Below, piece after piece: positions 1-11,433 of a stretch of 64,000 bases of DNA. A program made the position numbers and the translations under genes. Below the pieces are notes generated by a model. That model did not search any database. It was not told the DNA's origin and saw nothing but the letters and a program-made list of their open reading frames with translations. The DNA comes from Cantharellus purpuraceus. Lineage: Eukaryota; Basidiomycota; Agaricomycetes; Cantharellales; Hydnaceae. Location: assembly GCA_025174535.1 (NCBI GenBank), contig JALBUN010000006.1, forward strand, positions 1,364,001 to 1,428,000. The letters are read 5' to 3'. Numbering within the stretch: the first letter of the stretch is position 1; the number at the start of each line of letters is the position of its first letter.

Positions 1-263
1 ACTTCGCAACTATCTTTCTCTTGCACCAACATTGCCACCACAATGCGAATGTGTCATTCTATCCAATCTTTACGATCGACTTTGAAGTTTGTGTGTATAT
101 GAAGACAAGAAGTCGTACATGGATAATCTAAGCTGTTATGTGTGGTAAGTGAGAGAACAAGAAATGATTCGAGACAGTCTGGCACAGGAAGGAATTTTCT
201 TGAGTGTTAGCCGCCCAGTATTTGCCCCCAGCCGTATTTTTGGAATGTATGGAACACGAGGCA

Positions 264-1026
264 TCAAGCTGGCGTCGAGATCAAAGGCTGCTTATGGACC
301 CACTCATTCTTCGACAGCTCCCCGGCGACAAAGGCGGCGAAAGCTCGTCTCGGAAGCCAAGGGGTGGTATGACCGTCCCCTACATATCCCGCAACGAACT
401 TGTCTTCTTGTTTGTCGGTGAGTAGCGGAACTCTTCCGATCGTCCACATCACTTCTGTGTCAGCCCGGACAGCCTCTCCAATAGCGACGACATCCTGAAC
501 GAATGGGTAAGTGGCTTGGCAACTGACCCGCTTCCTCGGTGACACTGACTTTGTAAGCATTGGGCGCGAAAAGTGCAACGCCGTGGACAAGGACCCAGAA
601 TTGGAGGTCGAACTTATCATTTGGATCTTTCATGCTCGTGGTACCAAGTAAAATGAGGCGCTTGACGCTCTGTTCACGCATCACCTCGAGAAGCAGAACA
701 TACCCCTTGGCGAGGGGCGTGCCAGGCGGATGAAGGGGTCCCTGTTTGACACTGGGGCCGAGCGCAGAGATCACAGCATGGACGCCAGAAAGAGCGCCCT
801 TTAGAGCTTCTCTGTCATTAAGTTCACCCTTGACTACGGTCACAGAGGGGTTTGAGGTAATATCGGAGGGAAGCTTTGAGGGCGTTCTGGCGTATATGAC
901 GACCGTGTGCGAGTCCTTGAGGACGTATTCGATCAGGAGAAGGCCTAGGAGAGCGTTGGATTGACTTTGGACATGTGTGAATCACTGACCTACTCCTCCG
1001 GTGGCTCCCAAGATGAGGACGTGCAT
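264..1026 (-). CDS. NmrA-like NAD(P)-binding protein, 3 exons
   Basis: Atypical short-chain dehydrogenase/NmrA-type Rossmann protein, likely a cytosolic NAD(P)-binding oxidoreductase or redox sensor; the substrate cannot be inferred. Exons are 990-1026, 550-944 and 264-494, with introns at 945-989 (45 bp) and 495-549 (55 bp), both GT-AG. The product is about 220 residues, normal for this family. The N-terminus reads MHVLILGATGGVG, the glycine-rich nucleotide-binding loop; the first intron falls just after it. Then follow a beta-strand/acidic region (VTVVKGELND) and HAVISALGP, typical of the second half of the Rossmann core. The start at 1026 puts the glycine loop at the very N-terminus, as expected; an in-frame upstream start at 1176 would add an unlikely extension. 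It is divergent from the otubain gene. Family assignment is good, function unknown. Confidence 0.85.
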
Positions 1027-1623
1027 TGCTGGTTGGAGGTGAGGAGAGAGTTGCGTGATAGGCGCCTTGTGCTGTTGTGATTGAACTGTGCTGCTCAGTG
1101 GGAGAGGAGGCCATAGTGGCTGTATACCTTTGCCGCAGCGAGCTGTGGCGTAGCCATCTATCTGCACCGCGGTCAAATAACAATCATTAGCAAAGAGCTA
1201 GATTTGACTCGGCACGACCCTATGTTTAGTCTCCGATTTCAAAATTATTTGCGGCCCTCCGCCAGCGTACAGTTACCGATCTATCAGCTTGACTCGTTCT
1301 ACTTAGATATCCGGTCGCCCAACACGGTTACGCTGTTCGTAAAATTATACGTTATATTCGTCCTACCGTGTCACTCTACCTATCATTAGTCGGATCAAGT
1401 CTCAAGGAACAAATCGTACTTGGACATTGTGCCGACACCGGACCGCAGAGATTCAGGAGTATATAGGCAAACATTACAGAGGAGCTTTCATCAACAGGCT
1501 GCGTGCGTGCTTAGTTGTGGCCACGTGTTTTGCGCGCCCTTGGAACAGGACAAATTACACGACGTCTACACGCGTTTTCGTTTCTCTTCGCAGTATCAAA
1601 GCGCAACGCCATTATTTACGAGC
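1027..1623. promoter_or_regulatory. Divergent intergenic region
   Basis: About 600 bp between the divergently transcribed NmrA-like gene and the otubain gene, so it should hold both promoters. I see no strong TATA box. Open frames here (e.g. around 1420-1640) lack recognisable protein features. Part may be 5' exon or UTR of the otubain gene. Confidence 0.4.
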
Positions 1624-3046
1624 ATGTCAGAGGATCCTGCAATAGATCTTCCCGCTAGGGAGTCCATAACACCTACCCCAATACCTTGTCAGTCTTTAGC
1701 TCTTTCTGTCCCTCAGGCTCTCAATTATGCATTATCTACTCACCGTGCCCTGTTCTTCGCAATTTGTCGTCGATAACCCTATCCGAAATCAATATCGTCG
1801 TCGTCGCCAAATCGAATTTTTAGCCAGATTGGGTGTTACGGACTTACCCGACTCGAGTGTGGTCCAGGAGAATGATGCAAATATCGCTGCGGCACTAGAC
1901 GGCGGTGCGTGTGCGCGCTGTTGAGCTCGTATTGTCTAATGTCGCTGCGCAGAGTTTCAGTCACTCACGCCAGCTCAGCTACATGAGCTGCAACAAAACA
2001 TGCTTGATGAGGCGTCAGAGGAAAGACCATTGATCAGCCCATTGGCTTCATTGAATGTATTGCGAGAAGAGTATGAAGGAGGTTCCATGTCCTTTGTGAA
2101 AAAGATCGACTGGCTGAAGGAGAAGGGGTTCAAAGGCATCCGACGAGCACGCGGGGATGGAGATTGTTTTTATCGATGTCAGTCCCTTATTGCAGCCGTG
2201 AGAAAGCTCTAACATGTCCGAATAGCTCTGGCCTTTTCTTATGTCGAAAGAATTTTGCGAGCGCCGGACGTAGCATTAGCCGTGGCGACGTCAATTTCCG
2301 TGCTGCAGTCTACTCTCGAAATGCTGCAGCTTGCAGGCTTTGATGCCATGGTGTACGAGGGTAGGTTCCTGATCTTGAACTACATTTATTATCGCCTTGG
2401 TCAATGCTGCAACAGATTTCTATGAAATATTCGTGTCACTTATTCAACAGGTCATTACCCCAGACTCTTCTGACGGTCATACTTTGAATACATCTATCCT
2501 GCTCGAGGCTTTCCAAGACCCTCAAAGTAAGCTTCTTCTCATCCTTTGGTGTGTATACTGAGCAGCGTTTGGGCTTACATAGTGTCAAACTCCATTGTTG
2601 TTTTCCTTCGTCTATTGACATCTGCCCAAATACGAGCCGACCCCGATAATTATGCGCCGTTCTTATTCCATCAGGATACCTTTGAGCCACTCCCTGTGCG
2701 CGAATTCTGCGAGACTAATGTAGAGTCCGTTGGCCGTGAAGCAGGTCAGTAGCATCGTCCGAGTATCGAGTATATCTCATGACGTTGCCAATGCAGATCA
2801 TGTGCAAATATCAGCGCTCTCACGAGCGCTCCGGATCAATGTTAAAGTAGCTTATCTCGACGGCAGGGGTGACGACGAAAAGGTAGACTTTGTAGAGCTC
2901 AAAAATGTGGAAGAAGGTTATAATGGGATGAATGAGGTTGTCTTGCTCTATAGGTATGTAATTAGAGCTTCCAAAGCGTTGCTGACTGACATTCTTTTAG
3001 ACCTGGTCACTATGATACTTTGGAGTACCGAGATTCAGACGATTAG
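1624..3046 (+). CDS. Otubain-like cysteine protease (peptidase C65), multi-exon
   Basis: Deubiquitinase of the otubain (OTUB/C65) family, removing ubiquitin chains in cytosol or nucleus. Exon pieces read in order: an N-terminal region ending AAALDG; intron 1905-1952; a block with EFQSLTPAQL and FVKKIDWLKEKGFKGIRR; the catalytic motif GDGDCFYR near 2155-2180 (nucleophile Cys); four further exons; and a final exon after intron 2955-3000 giving LLYRPGHYDTLEY with the catalytic His. The stop is TAG 3044-3046. The Cys box, spacing and terminal YRPGHYD are diagnostic of C65. The 5' end is uncertain: the ATG at 1624 gives a plausible start, but the join between 1624-1700 and the frame used from about 1765 is not resolved, and 1727 is an alternative start. 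MDE1 follows on the same strand. Confidence 0.85.
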
Positions 3047-3393
3047 ACCGCATGCTGTTATCTTTCTTGCATTGTGAATCTTGTATACCGAGAAACTTCG
3101 TTAATAATATGGCCATCTGCCGTGTATCTTGCTCACCTCGACATGCGCTCGAACGACCAGACGCGATGCGTCACGTGTGACACAAGCGACTCGGGGACCA
3201 GCTAATTACGAATAGACCGTGATTTCATAATTGACTGAAAGTCTATTTTGCATAGCTTGTGAATATTGTTGTGACATTGTTTATAGGTACCAGTCCTCGG
3301 TGACCATGGATTGTTGCCAGTTGCAACTTTGCGCGACTGAGAAGTCATATCGCCATAGTCGGACTCTCAAAGCTTCTTCTGTCAAAATTCACC

Positions 3394-4600
3394 ATGTCCT
3401 CCCTCCCTGCAGCAATTTCTGCCTTGGTTGACGCCAAAAAAGCATCTGATCCAGATAGTCTTGTAAAGTCAGAAGATCCTAATCATGTGAGTTGTGAAAG
3501 ATGTCTTCGCTGTGTTCAAAAGTTTGACGCTGCGTACTGGTGGTATTTGGCACTATGCAGCCAGCGAATTTGATACCGGAACTGTGTCGGAACTTTTATT
3601 TGTGTGTTCTCTTGAATTAATGGTCGTTATCTGTCGGGTTCAATGTGTCTAAATCGTAAGGCTCGGGTGGGTGACTGGCACTGGCGGTTGGTGTTCGTTG
3701 TTTATTACCACTGGCACTCCCGCTAACTGCATCCATCTCGATTCTTGGTTGCCCATGCTCCCGTTATCGTGTATTAGGCGGAATCTCCATCCGTCAAGGG
3801 TACAGCTATCTTGCTATTCGCACCATCCAGCAAGACTTACAAGACCGCTCTGCCATTCTAGCGACATAGTATACATAGCGCCCTCCGGCGTCCAAAAGGA
3901 GCGAATCCTCCCCGAACACATATTTGTCCTCCCCTTCCCCCAACCCGAGCCCTCTCCGCACACCGATCGTATATTTCTCCGCCGGCCTAGCCAGAATCTC
4001 AAAGAGTCCGCTTGCACGCCGCTGTTCTGGAACGCATTCGATCTGAGGGAGGCTGGGAGCTGCATTCACACGCATTCGCAGCATGCGGTCATGGCGACGT
4101 TGTTATGGTCTGGGAGTGAGTTCACGATCTCGCATCAGGAGATGATCAAGGGGGTGCGGGTTGGCGGGACGGGGCGGGCGTTGTCGTATCTCGATACTCT
4201 CGTGGTGCCCATCATCGAGAATACTCCGAATGAGGAGGATCTGAAGGATAGTATGGCAGATGTACGTGTGACGGTTGTGGTTGGATACGGATGCTGACAA
4301 GACGCTCTGTTAGGCGATGAACAAGTACCCTGATGCGGCGGCAGTCCTGGTTTGTGCCTATCCAGCTCTGCCCGTGCGCTTTGACTGTATTGGAACAGGT
4401 TCGTCGTCATGGTGTATATGTTTGGGGCGTGGATTGGGAAAAGGCAAAGACACAAGCGGAGGTGCGTGGCCAAAATACAATATACAACATTAAAGTGCTG
4501 AGGTTGGTCACCAAACTAGTGTCTGGATTACCTATTTGAGATCGGCGTGAAGATGAAGACAGCTGGTCTTCCCACCCTTTTGAACAGTTATCGAGCGTAA
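3394..4600 (+). CDS. MDE1: Methylthioribulose-1-phosphate dehydratase (methionine salvage)
   Basis: Zinc enzyme of the class II aldolase fold that dehydrates 5-methylthioribulose-1-phosphate in the methionine salvage pathway (MtnB/APIP/Mde1). It starts MSSLPAAISALVDAKK at 3394 and has about seven exons with GT-AG introns. Spliced motifs in order: HPANLIPELCRNFY, LGWVTGTGGGISIR (the glycine-rich phosphate site, assembled across two introns), IYIAPSGVQKERI, CIHTHSQHAVMAT (HxH zinc ligands, near 4062-4095), SHQEMIKGV and RALSYLDTLVVPIIENT, then RRHGVYVWG and the C-terminal exon CLDYLFEIGVKMKTAGLP ending TAA 4598-4600. All hallmark residues of the family are present, so the gene looks functional. 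The region between HIFVLPFPQ and SACTPLFWN, rich in Pro/Arg, replaces a variable loop. It is convergent with PUS3. Confidence 0.92.
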
Positions 4601-4785
4601 GGTAACAAACTCATATTTTCGTTATCACCGTGTACTATCATCATATCTCGGACTACTACTTTCTTGTATGCCGTGGTATAAACCACGAGCCAATTGACAT
4701 TTTCAATATAGAATAACCTCGTATGCAACGCATGTGCTGTGACCACAGAGGCATAGCATTAGAGCTATATCTATAGAACATGGTT

Positions 4786-6417
4786 CTACTCATCACCATC
4801 ATCAGGCCGTGCCTCACCTGCTTGGTCCTGTTTTGCAAGCCGCTCCGCCCAACGTCTTTTACCTCGTCCATTCCTCCAGCGCTCGTTCACTGTCTCCGCG
4901 CTTTCTCCGCGTTCCCGCGTCAGCAATGGCTTGTATTTTGAAGTGCGAATGTACGACCCGCCGCCCACTGGGACGTTTAGAATTGTCTTCTGATGGTGTA
5001 AGAGAGGTAGGTCTTTCTTAGCAGATGACAAGGGAAGAGGTGTGAATGGGACGGGATGATATCTGGCGGCGGCTCGCAGAAAATGGCCATTAAGTGTTGC
5101 ATGGATTCTGGATCGAGTATAGATGGAAAACAGCTGATGGCGCACATTCGTTGTCATCAAGGTCTCCTTGTCAGCTAATGATCTCGAAGCATCTGTAGAG
5201 GGGTCCCAATCTGTTTGCCATCGCGTTTCCTCATCCGAATATCCACAGTCCCAGAGGACCAACGGCAGACCATCAGCTATCTGATAAGAAGGCTTACGAT
5301 CCACAACATGGATCGGTTCGCGAGGCCGGAATGGAGGTGATGGACTTTGGGGGTCGACGTTAAGAAAAGAGGAGATAGTGTGCGGTTCTTCGAGGCCTGA
5401 TCCAACAAGGAACAAGATGGCCATGATGCTCCGCACCTGATTATATAGAAAGGCATTACCAACAAGGTCCAGCACGTACATGGCACCTGCGTCCATGTCA
5501 GATTCGTCAGAGCCTACAAGGGATATTTCGGCGCGGTGGATGACTCTGTTATAATTTTCAATCTGTTTGCTACCATCGAGCGTGCAAAGATTTCGAAAGT
5601 CGTGAGTTCCGATAAGACGAGTGGCGCCATCGCTCATCCGCGAGACGTCGAGTTCTGGGGAGGCAGGGAAGAAGTACTTGTAGTGTCTGAATCGACATGA
5701 GAACCTTGCAGAGAAGGTGTCTGATACAGGAGACCAACAAATGACGCGGATGGTTGGAGGAAGGACACGGTTGAGGACTTGAATGTACGGGATTTCTGTC
5801 ACTGAGGAACCACTATCTTGCTGCTGCACACATGACGAAAAGGGAGGGTCCAAGTCAGCCATTAGAGGAAGATCATCATTACTTTCTTCTATAGGTGAGT
5901 CCGAAGATGTAATATTATTTGTCGTTGGCTCATCCACTGGTTCCTGGAGAATTGAGACTCCTAGCGCACTTCTGACCCAGAGAGAGATGACTTGTCCTGC
6001 AGCGCTGACGCCTCTGTCAGTCCTACCGCATCGTTCCCACTGGCATCCTTCGAAGCCTTTTCCAGGGTCGATTAGCCGTGTTCGAACGAGCGCATCAAAT
6101 AGGACACCCTCAACAGTAGGCAGGGGGGTATAATCTTTCTGGAAAGCAAGACCGTTGTATTCGGAACCTGCATAGCAGAACTTCAGAGCTATTTTTCGTC
6201 GCGGATGCGATGAGAAAGAAAAGGGTTCAGAATTGGTGTCTATTTTCAACTGCGTCGGCACTTGTGAATCTAGTTGATGCAAGCGAGCTATTAGATCCTC
6301 TCGGGTCCAATTATGGTATGGTGATAGAGTTCGAGAGCTTGTCATTATAGACATACGAGGAACTCGCATGCACGATCCTCTGTGATATTGGAGACACCGC
6401 AGCTCAGAGACAAACAC
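4786..6417 (-). CDS. PUS3: tRNA pseudouridine(38/39) synthase, TruA family
   Basis: Converts U38/U39 in the tRNA anticodon arm to pseudouridine (Deg1/Pus3 in yeast and animals). It is an intronless reading frame of 543 residues, close to the family length. N-terminal NWTREDLIARLHQLD is the Pus3-type helix. IALKFCYAGSEYNGLAFQ begins the catalytic core; GRTDRGVSAAGQV holds the catalytic Asp at residue 134; LNRVLPPTIRV, FSARFSCRFRHYKYFF and GNAFLYNQVRSIMAIL are conserved TruA motifs. Residues about 155-205 form an acidic/Ser-rich insertion. The C-terminal tail is basic (RGKRRWAERL). The annotated start gives a 20-25 residue leader before MSIMTSSRTL; the internal Met near position 6354 is an alternative. 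Lack of introns contrasts with its neighbours. Confidence 0.92.
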   Translation of the reverse strand: MFVSELRCLQYHRGSCMRVPRMSIMTSSRTLSPYHNWTREDLIARLHQLDSQVPTQLKIDTNSEPFSFSSHPRRKIALKFCYAGSEYNGLAFQKDYTPLPTVEGVLFDALVRTRLIDPGKGFEGCQWERCGRTDRGVSAAGQVISLWVRSALGVSILQEPVDEPTTNNITSSDSPIEESNDDLPLMADLDPPFSSCVQQQDSGSSVTEIPYIQVLNRVLPPTIRVICWSPVSDTFSARFSCRFRHYKYFFPASPELDVSRMSDGATRLIGTHDFRNLCTLDGSKQIENYNRVIHRAEISLVGSDESDMDAGAMYVLDLVGNAFLYNQVRSIMAILFLVGSGLEEPHTISSFLNVDPQSPSPPFRPREPIHVVDRKPSYQIADGLPLVLWDCGYSDEETRWQTDWDPSTDASRSLADKETLMTTNVRHQLFSIYTRSRIHATLNGHFLRAAARYHPVPFTPLPLSSAKKDLPLLHHQKTILNVPVGGGSYIRTSKYKPLLTRERGESAETVNERWRNGRGKRRWAERLAKQDQAGEARPDDGDE

Positions 6418-6733
6418 CTTAGACGTGGGTTGCGACTCGAATTATAGCTGAATGCGTGTGATTTTTTTAGTCTCGAGTAGGCAACATGCAGCAAAGAGCC
6501 ATATCCCTCACCTTCTGGAGTCAGTGGACGGCACGTGATGTGTGAGTCTGTGACAATCACGTGACTCACCTGTCACCACGTCAGTGGAACAGTAACAGTT
6601 AGAAGTAAGCCATCGTATACTGCGTTGAATAACGACCCAACTGAAGAAGACAAGACCTGAAAATTTGAGTGACTATCTACAACGGTTTGGCTTTCAAATT
6701 CTTTATATTCTTCAACTCAACTCGAGAACGCCA

Positions 6734-9700
6734 ATGCGACCCTCCACCAGCCTCAAGCCTACCAAAGCAGCTGTCGAAGAGAAGTCTACAGGTGTTTTCA
6801 CTTACAAAGTGACATTAAAGAAACTAATTGGGACACTTACTAGCCTCTTTCAAGAGAAAGGCATCTTTCACAGGTTGGCTCCTGTCCTTGCCATTGCAGG
6901 CTCGCATTGATCAGTACCCCTAAAAATACAGATTCCGAAGAGTCAGATCCTGAATTCATCAACGGAGCACCCTACATTGAAGAGGAAAAGAAGAAGAGGC
7001 GGCAGATCCCAAGCCGCTCTTTAAAGCATCCAAGTCCGTCCCATCAAGCGGTGTTGTCACATAGCCGTTAACGTTCCTTTGTCCTTGACAAACAGAGAAG
7101 CTCCAAGTTGGAGGCTCTACATTCCTATGTTCACATAACCCTCTCAAGGAGTTTCTGGGTTGGTTGTCCGAGTCCGTCATTCCTGATTATGCATTCATTG
7201 GTTTATTCGATCAAGGATCTGACCTGGATGTCAACTCTGCTTCAGAAGCCGAAAATAAAGCAGCAGTCAACAAAAAGGAAGAAGAGGAGGAGGAAGAGAG
7301 AGAGTATGGTAGTGATGCCGAGAGGACAAGCTCTCCATACCGGGAACGCAGCACAGTCAAATCAAAGCTTGCACCCAAAAGAAAAGATGTTTCCATTGCT
7401 ATGCTAAGCCACGCCTCGCATGCCAAGTTCGGAAGCACTCCAACAGCACAGGAAGATGATTCAGCAACAGGTGTGTAGGTTTGTTTTCTATATAAAGTAT
7501 GACTAACTGGTTGTGTTCAGAGCCCGAGAGTGATGAGGGGGAGCACTATATCCGCCCAACAATGATCCGTGAATCCCCACCGTCCCCGACTTCTGGACAA
7601 TATGTCCGATCCGCGGCTAGCGATGAATCCACAACAGGTACTGATTGCTTAACAACAGATACTATTCACTGAATTGACAAACAGAGCCTGAAAGTGATGT
7701 GGACCTGATGATTAGTAACAATAGGAAACCAAACTTTTCGAGTGCTCTTCCGCAGCGAAGGGTTGAAATGCAGGCACTCAGTGAGAAAGCACATGCAGTA
7801 GTTTGGTGATCAGATGAATATATTTTCGTGTTTTAGATGATGAGTCTGCTACGGAGCCCGACTCTGACGGGGATTTGTCATGTGCACCATCCCACAAATT
7901 GAGAGAGGCTGGCGACCCAAACGCTCCACCATTACCCTTGAAACAGGTGAAGGTCTCCGTAGTTGTATTTATTAAAGAAACGTTCTTGACGTTTTGATAG
8001 TCTCGACATCCACGCCCTCATTTCGAAATCACACCTTCTCAATCTCTTGTGGGCCCATTCGTTTTGGATAGTTCCCGTGGTATACAAATCAACCCTGCCA
8101 TCAATCGGTGGCTTCGTGACTATCAAAGAGAGGGTGTTCAATTCTTTTATGAGCGATACAAGGATGGGAGAGGTGGCATCCTTGGTGATGACATGGGTCT
8201 CGGTCAGTGTGACCCTGTATGGGTGCTTCTATTTCTCACATTGACGATCAGGGAAAACTATTCAAGTCATCGCATTTCTGTCTGCCATCATGAAGAAGAC
8301 GGGTGATAGCCGAGATCGAGATCGTCGGCAAAAGCACGTGGATAAACTTCAGGACTCATCAGGATGGCATCGTAATAGGAGGCTCCCGCCTGCGAATGCA
8401 ACTTGGCCTACATGCTTGATCATTGTTCCCGCTACAGTTGTGCACAATTGGGAGCGTGAGTTGGAAACATGGGGCTACTTTGAGGTCGGTATTTATGCTG
8501 GTACACCCAAGCAACGATCACCGGTCCTTCGAGACTTCGAGTTAGGGAGGTTGGACATTGGTAAGTGACGGCAAGCAGCACAGCAGGCGGAAATATTGAT
8601 GAGCCTGTGTAGTTATTGCTTCCCTCGGCTTGGCGCTTAAGGATATCGACTTGTTAGAATCCAAAACGTGGTCATGCGTCTTTATTGATGAGGCACATAA
8701 AGTAAAAAATGCGAGCTCTCAGACCACAATGGCTTTCAATCGTTTCGATTGCCTAGTTCGATTTGGTCTCACGGTCAGGATAATTTGTAATCCATTGTTG
8801 GCTGAGGATTACTCATTGCTGGATGCAGGGCACAGCTATTCAGAACAATTACACAGAATTTTGGAACATCCTTGACTGGTCCAATCCAGGACGGTTGGGC
8901 ACACTCGCCCAGTGGAACGGATGGGTTACAAAGCCTCTTATTTTGGGACAAGATAGTAAAGCCACTCCCGAACAGCTTGCTACAGGGCGGGTACGTTATT
9001 TGCCGCAGAACAAATTTTCTTGAAGACACGAATGATTCAGATCGTCGCTGAGCGACTGGTGACCAGATTACTACCGCATTTCTTCAAGCGAAGGTGCTTC
9101 ATATTCTCTCAGGTTGTCTGTAGCAGAAACTCATCGCTGTTGTGAATAGAACGAAAGACATAATTGCAGATCAATTGCCGGAAAAGATTGATCAAGTAGT
9201 GTTTTGCCCTCTCACAGAGACGCAGAAACGAGTCTATAGAAATTTTTTGAACACGCGGGAGGTCCAAATCATGTTGAAGAAAGACGACCCGTGCGATTGC
9301 GGTTCTGGGAAACTGTACGTCGATCATTCTACTCAGATGACCCTCTCATGCTTCCCTGTTCTTCTAGAGGAAAAGATTGTCATTACACGACATGGAAAAG
9401 CTCCTGGGTATTTGAGAACATGGCGATTCTCTTGAAGATTTCGAATCATCTCGCCTTGATCCTTCCCGGTGAATTCCTACTAGCTAAAAGTTTCCTAATT
9501 ATTCTAAGCTCACGTTTTCCAGCGCCAAATGATACTCCCGAGCAAACCCAACGACATCGTGACCAAGCGAACATCGCATGGCCACCGAATGGCCCACCTG
9601 CACCAAGTTATGGGCAGGCAGTTTTTGATACACAGTTATGCGGGAAGTGGAAGGTTTGTCCGTTGGCATGGTTGATGTTATATATTGTTACTAATGACAC

Positions 9701-11433
9701 GGGGTAGGTCCTGAAAGACCTTCTGACGGCATGGCAGGGCGAAGGAAAAAACAAGGTTCTAGTCTTTACAAAATCGGTGAAGCTCCTAGAGATGCTGGAA
9801 CAGCGATTGAAAGAAGCATGTACGCGTAACCCTCGTTTTTTGTACCAAGTATTTTTTATGTTTTTCCAGTCATGCAGTATCGAAAATTAGATGGGTCAGT
9901 AAAGCAGGCAGACCGTGAGTCACGGACTTCTTCTCCCGTATTTACTTGACGATTTATCATCACAGGCATGCCCATGGTCGATCAATTTAACGAGGATCCG
10001 GATGTATTCGTCTTTCTCATTTCTATCATGGCCGGTGGTGTAGGTCTCAACCTTGTTGCGGCGAACAAAGTCGTCATTTTTGATCCAAACTGGAGTACGC
10101 ATTTTCATGATATATATCTGATTTATTTATTTTCACAGACCCTGCACATGATCTGCAAGCGCAAGATCGTGCGTTTAGGTTTGGCCAGCGTCGGGACGTT
10201 TCAGTTTATCGGTTTCTAGGAGCTGGTTCACTCGAGGAGCTCATATATAAGCGTCAGATCTACAAACAGCAGCAGATGAAAATCGGTTATGAGGCAAGCC
10301 ATCAGACCAGGTCCGTGTCCACAGGAGCATATTGCGTATAGGTCTATATTAATAGACCGAGCAGATACTTCGAGGGCGTGCAAGGTGACAAGTCTAAGCA
10401 AGGCGAACTTTTCGGACTAAAGAACATATTCTCCCTGGATGAATTTGGGACCACTACGAAGCATACAGTACGTCCGAAATATTCGTAACGTCGCTAAATA
10501 CTCAATATACGAGAAGATCGAGAGGAGTCACCTGGCACAACTGGATTGGGCCCTGACAAATTTAGAGGGTAAAACGAGCAGCAAGGGGAAGAGTGCTGAG
10601 AAAGTCGATGTGAGCCATTGACATTTGCGTTGTTCACTATTAACTCTATGGTTTGAAGCCCGAGACGAAGGGCCTGCAATCCCTCTTCTTTGGAACAGGC
10701 AAGCATTGCTCCAGACCTTTTGCATTGGCAGTTGATGAACATTGGTAATATTTAGGGGAAGATTCCTTACCCAAGACACACGAAGAGGAGAATGATATCC
10801 ACAGAATCTTAAATTCCAACGGTGTCAGCTACACCCACCATAATGAGAACCTTCTGAAGGCAAGTACAATCGAGACAAAGTTTACAAAGAAAGCAATTGA
10901 GGTGATTCATTTCTTTTGATATCATGACTGGCCTAGAAGACTAACGTCGATACGGCAATGTCTGCATAGAGTAAAAGGCAACGGGAGGATGAGAGCAGGA
11001 GGGTTCGAAGGGGTAAGACTACGAAAACGAAGACAGAGGAAAACTGGCCCCCCAAGAGGAAACATCACAAGCTTCAGTTGCATTGCAAAGCACTGTGGGT
11101 GTATTGATTATATCAACATCCCTGTGGCAATTCATCTATCGTGATATGCAGTCTGTTGGATCGCTTGGATGCTCTCATTACACTGGGCTACATCAGTGTG
11201 CCGAATGACGTTACCAGGTTTGCGGAGGAATTTGTACAGAAGCCAGAAGAAGAGCAGGCGTTGCTTTTAGGTAAATTGGACGAAGAGGCCAGGAGGGTGA
11301 GTGCTACAGGTACACGGACAGGCGCATAGCATTGTTAAGTGATCCCTTGTTCCTCTTTGTTTTACTATGAGTACTGTTGTCACTGTAGCAACTTGTGATT
11401 GAGCGTCTCCCGGAGCAGTTTCCCTTCGACTGA
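6734..11433 (+). CDS. SNF2-family DNA-dependent ATPase, ERCC6L2/Rad26-like
   Basis: Large multi-exon chromatin/DNA-repair ATPase. Acidic, Ser-rich N-terminal exons (about 6734-7950, with repeated EPESD segments) precede the helicase core: [13 protein letters not shown] (8.1 kb), Walker A DDMGLGKT with an intron (8203-8251) splitting Gly from Lys, [24 protein letters not shown] at 8687-8698, [17 protein letters not shown], then DPCDCGSGK (a cysteine motif typical of fungal ERCC6L2 relatives), [43 protein letters not shown] (motif V) and [17 protein letters not shown] (motif VI, near 10.15-10.21 kb). A basic C-terminus (KRQRED) and [19 protein letters not shown] follow; the last exon encodes [14 protein letters not shown] with TGA 11431-11433. 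The extreme 5' exon junctions (6734-6960) are uncertain. Its 3' third recurs inverted at 55.6-56.8 kb. Confidence 0.88.

Noticed and set aside
1..263. 5' edge sequence as a gene end
   Set aside because: No frame with recognisable protein; probably the 3' flank of the NmrA-like gene.
3671..4297. Reading 3671-4297 as one uninterrupted ORF
   Set aside because: The first part is intron sequence of MDE1; splicing at GT-AG sites restores the conserved protein.
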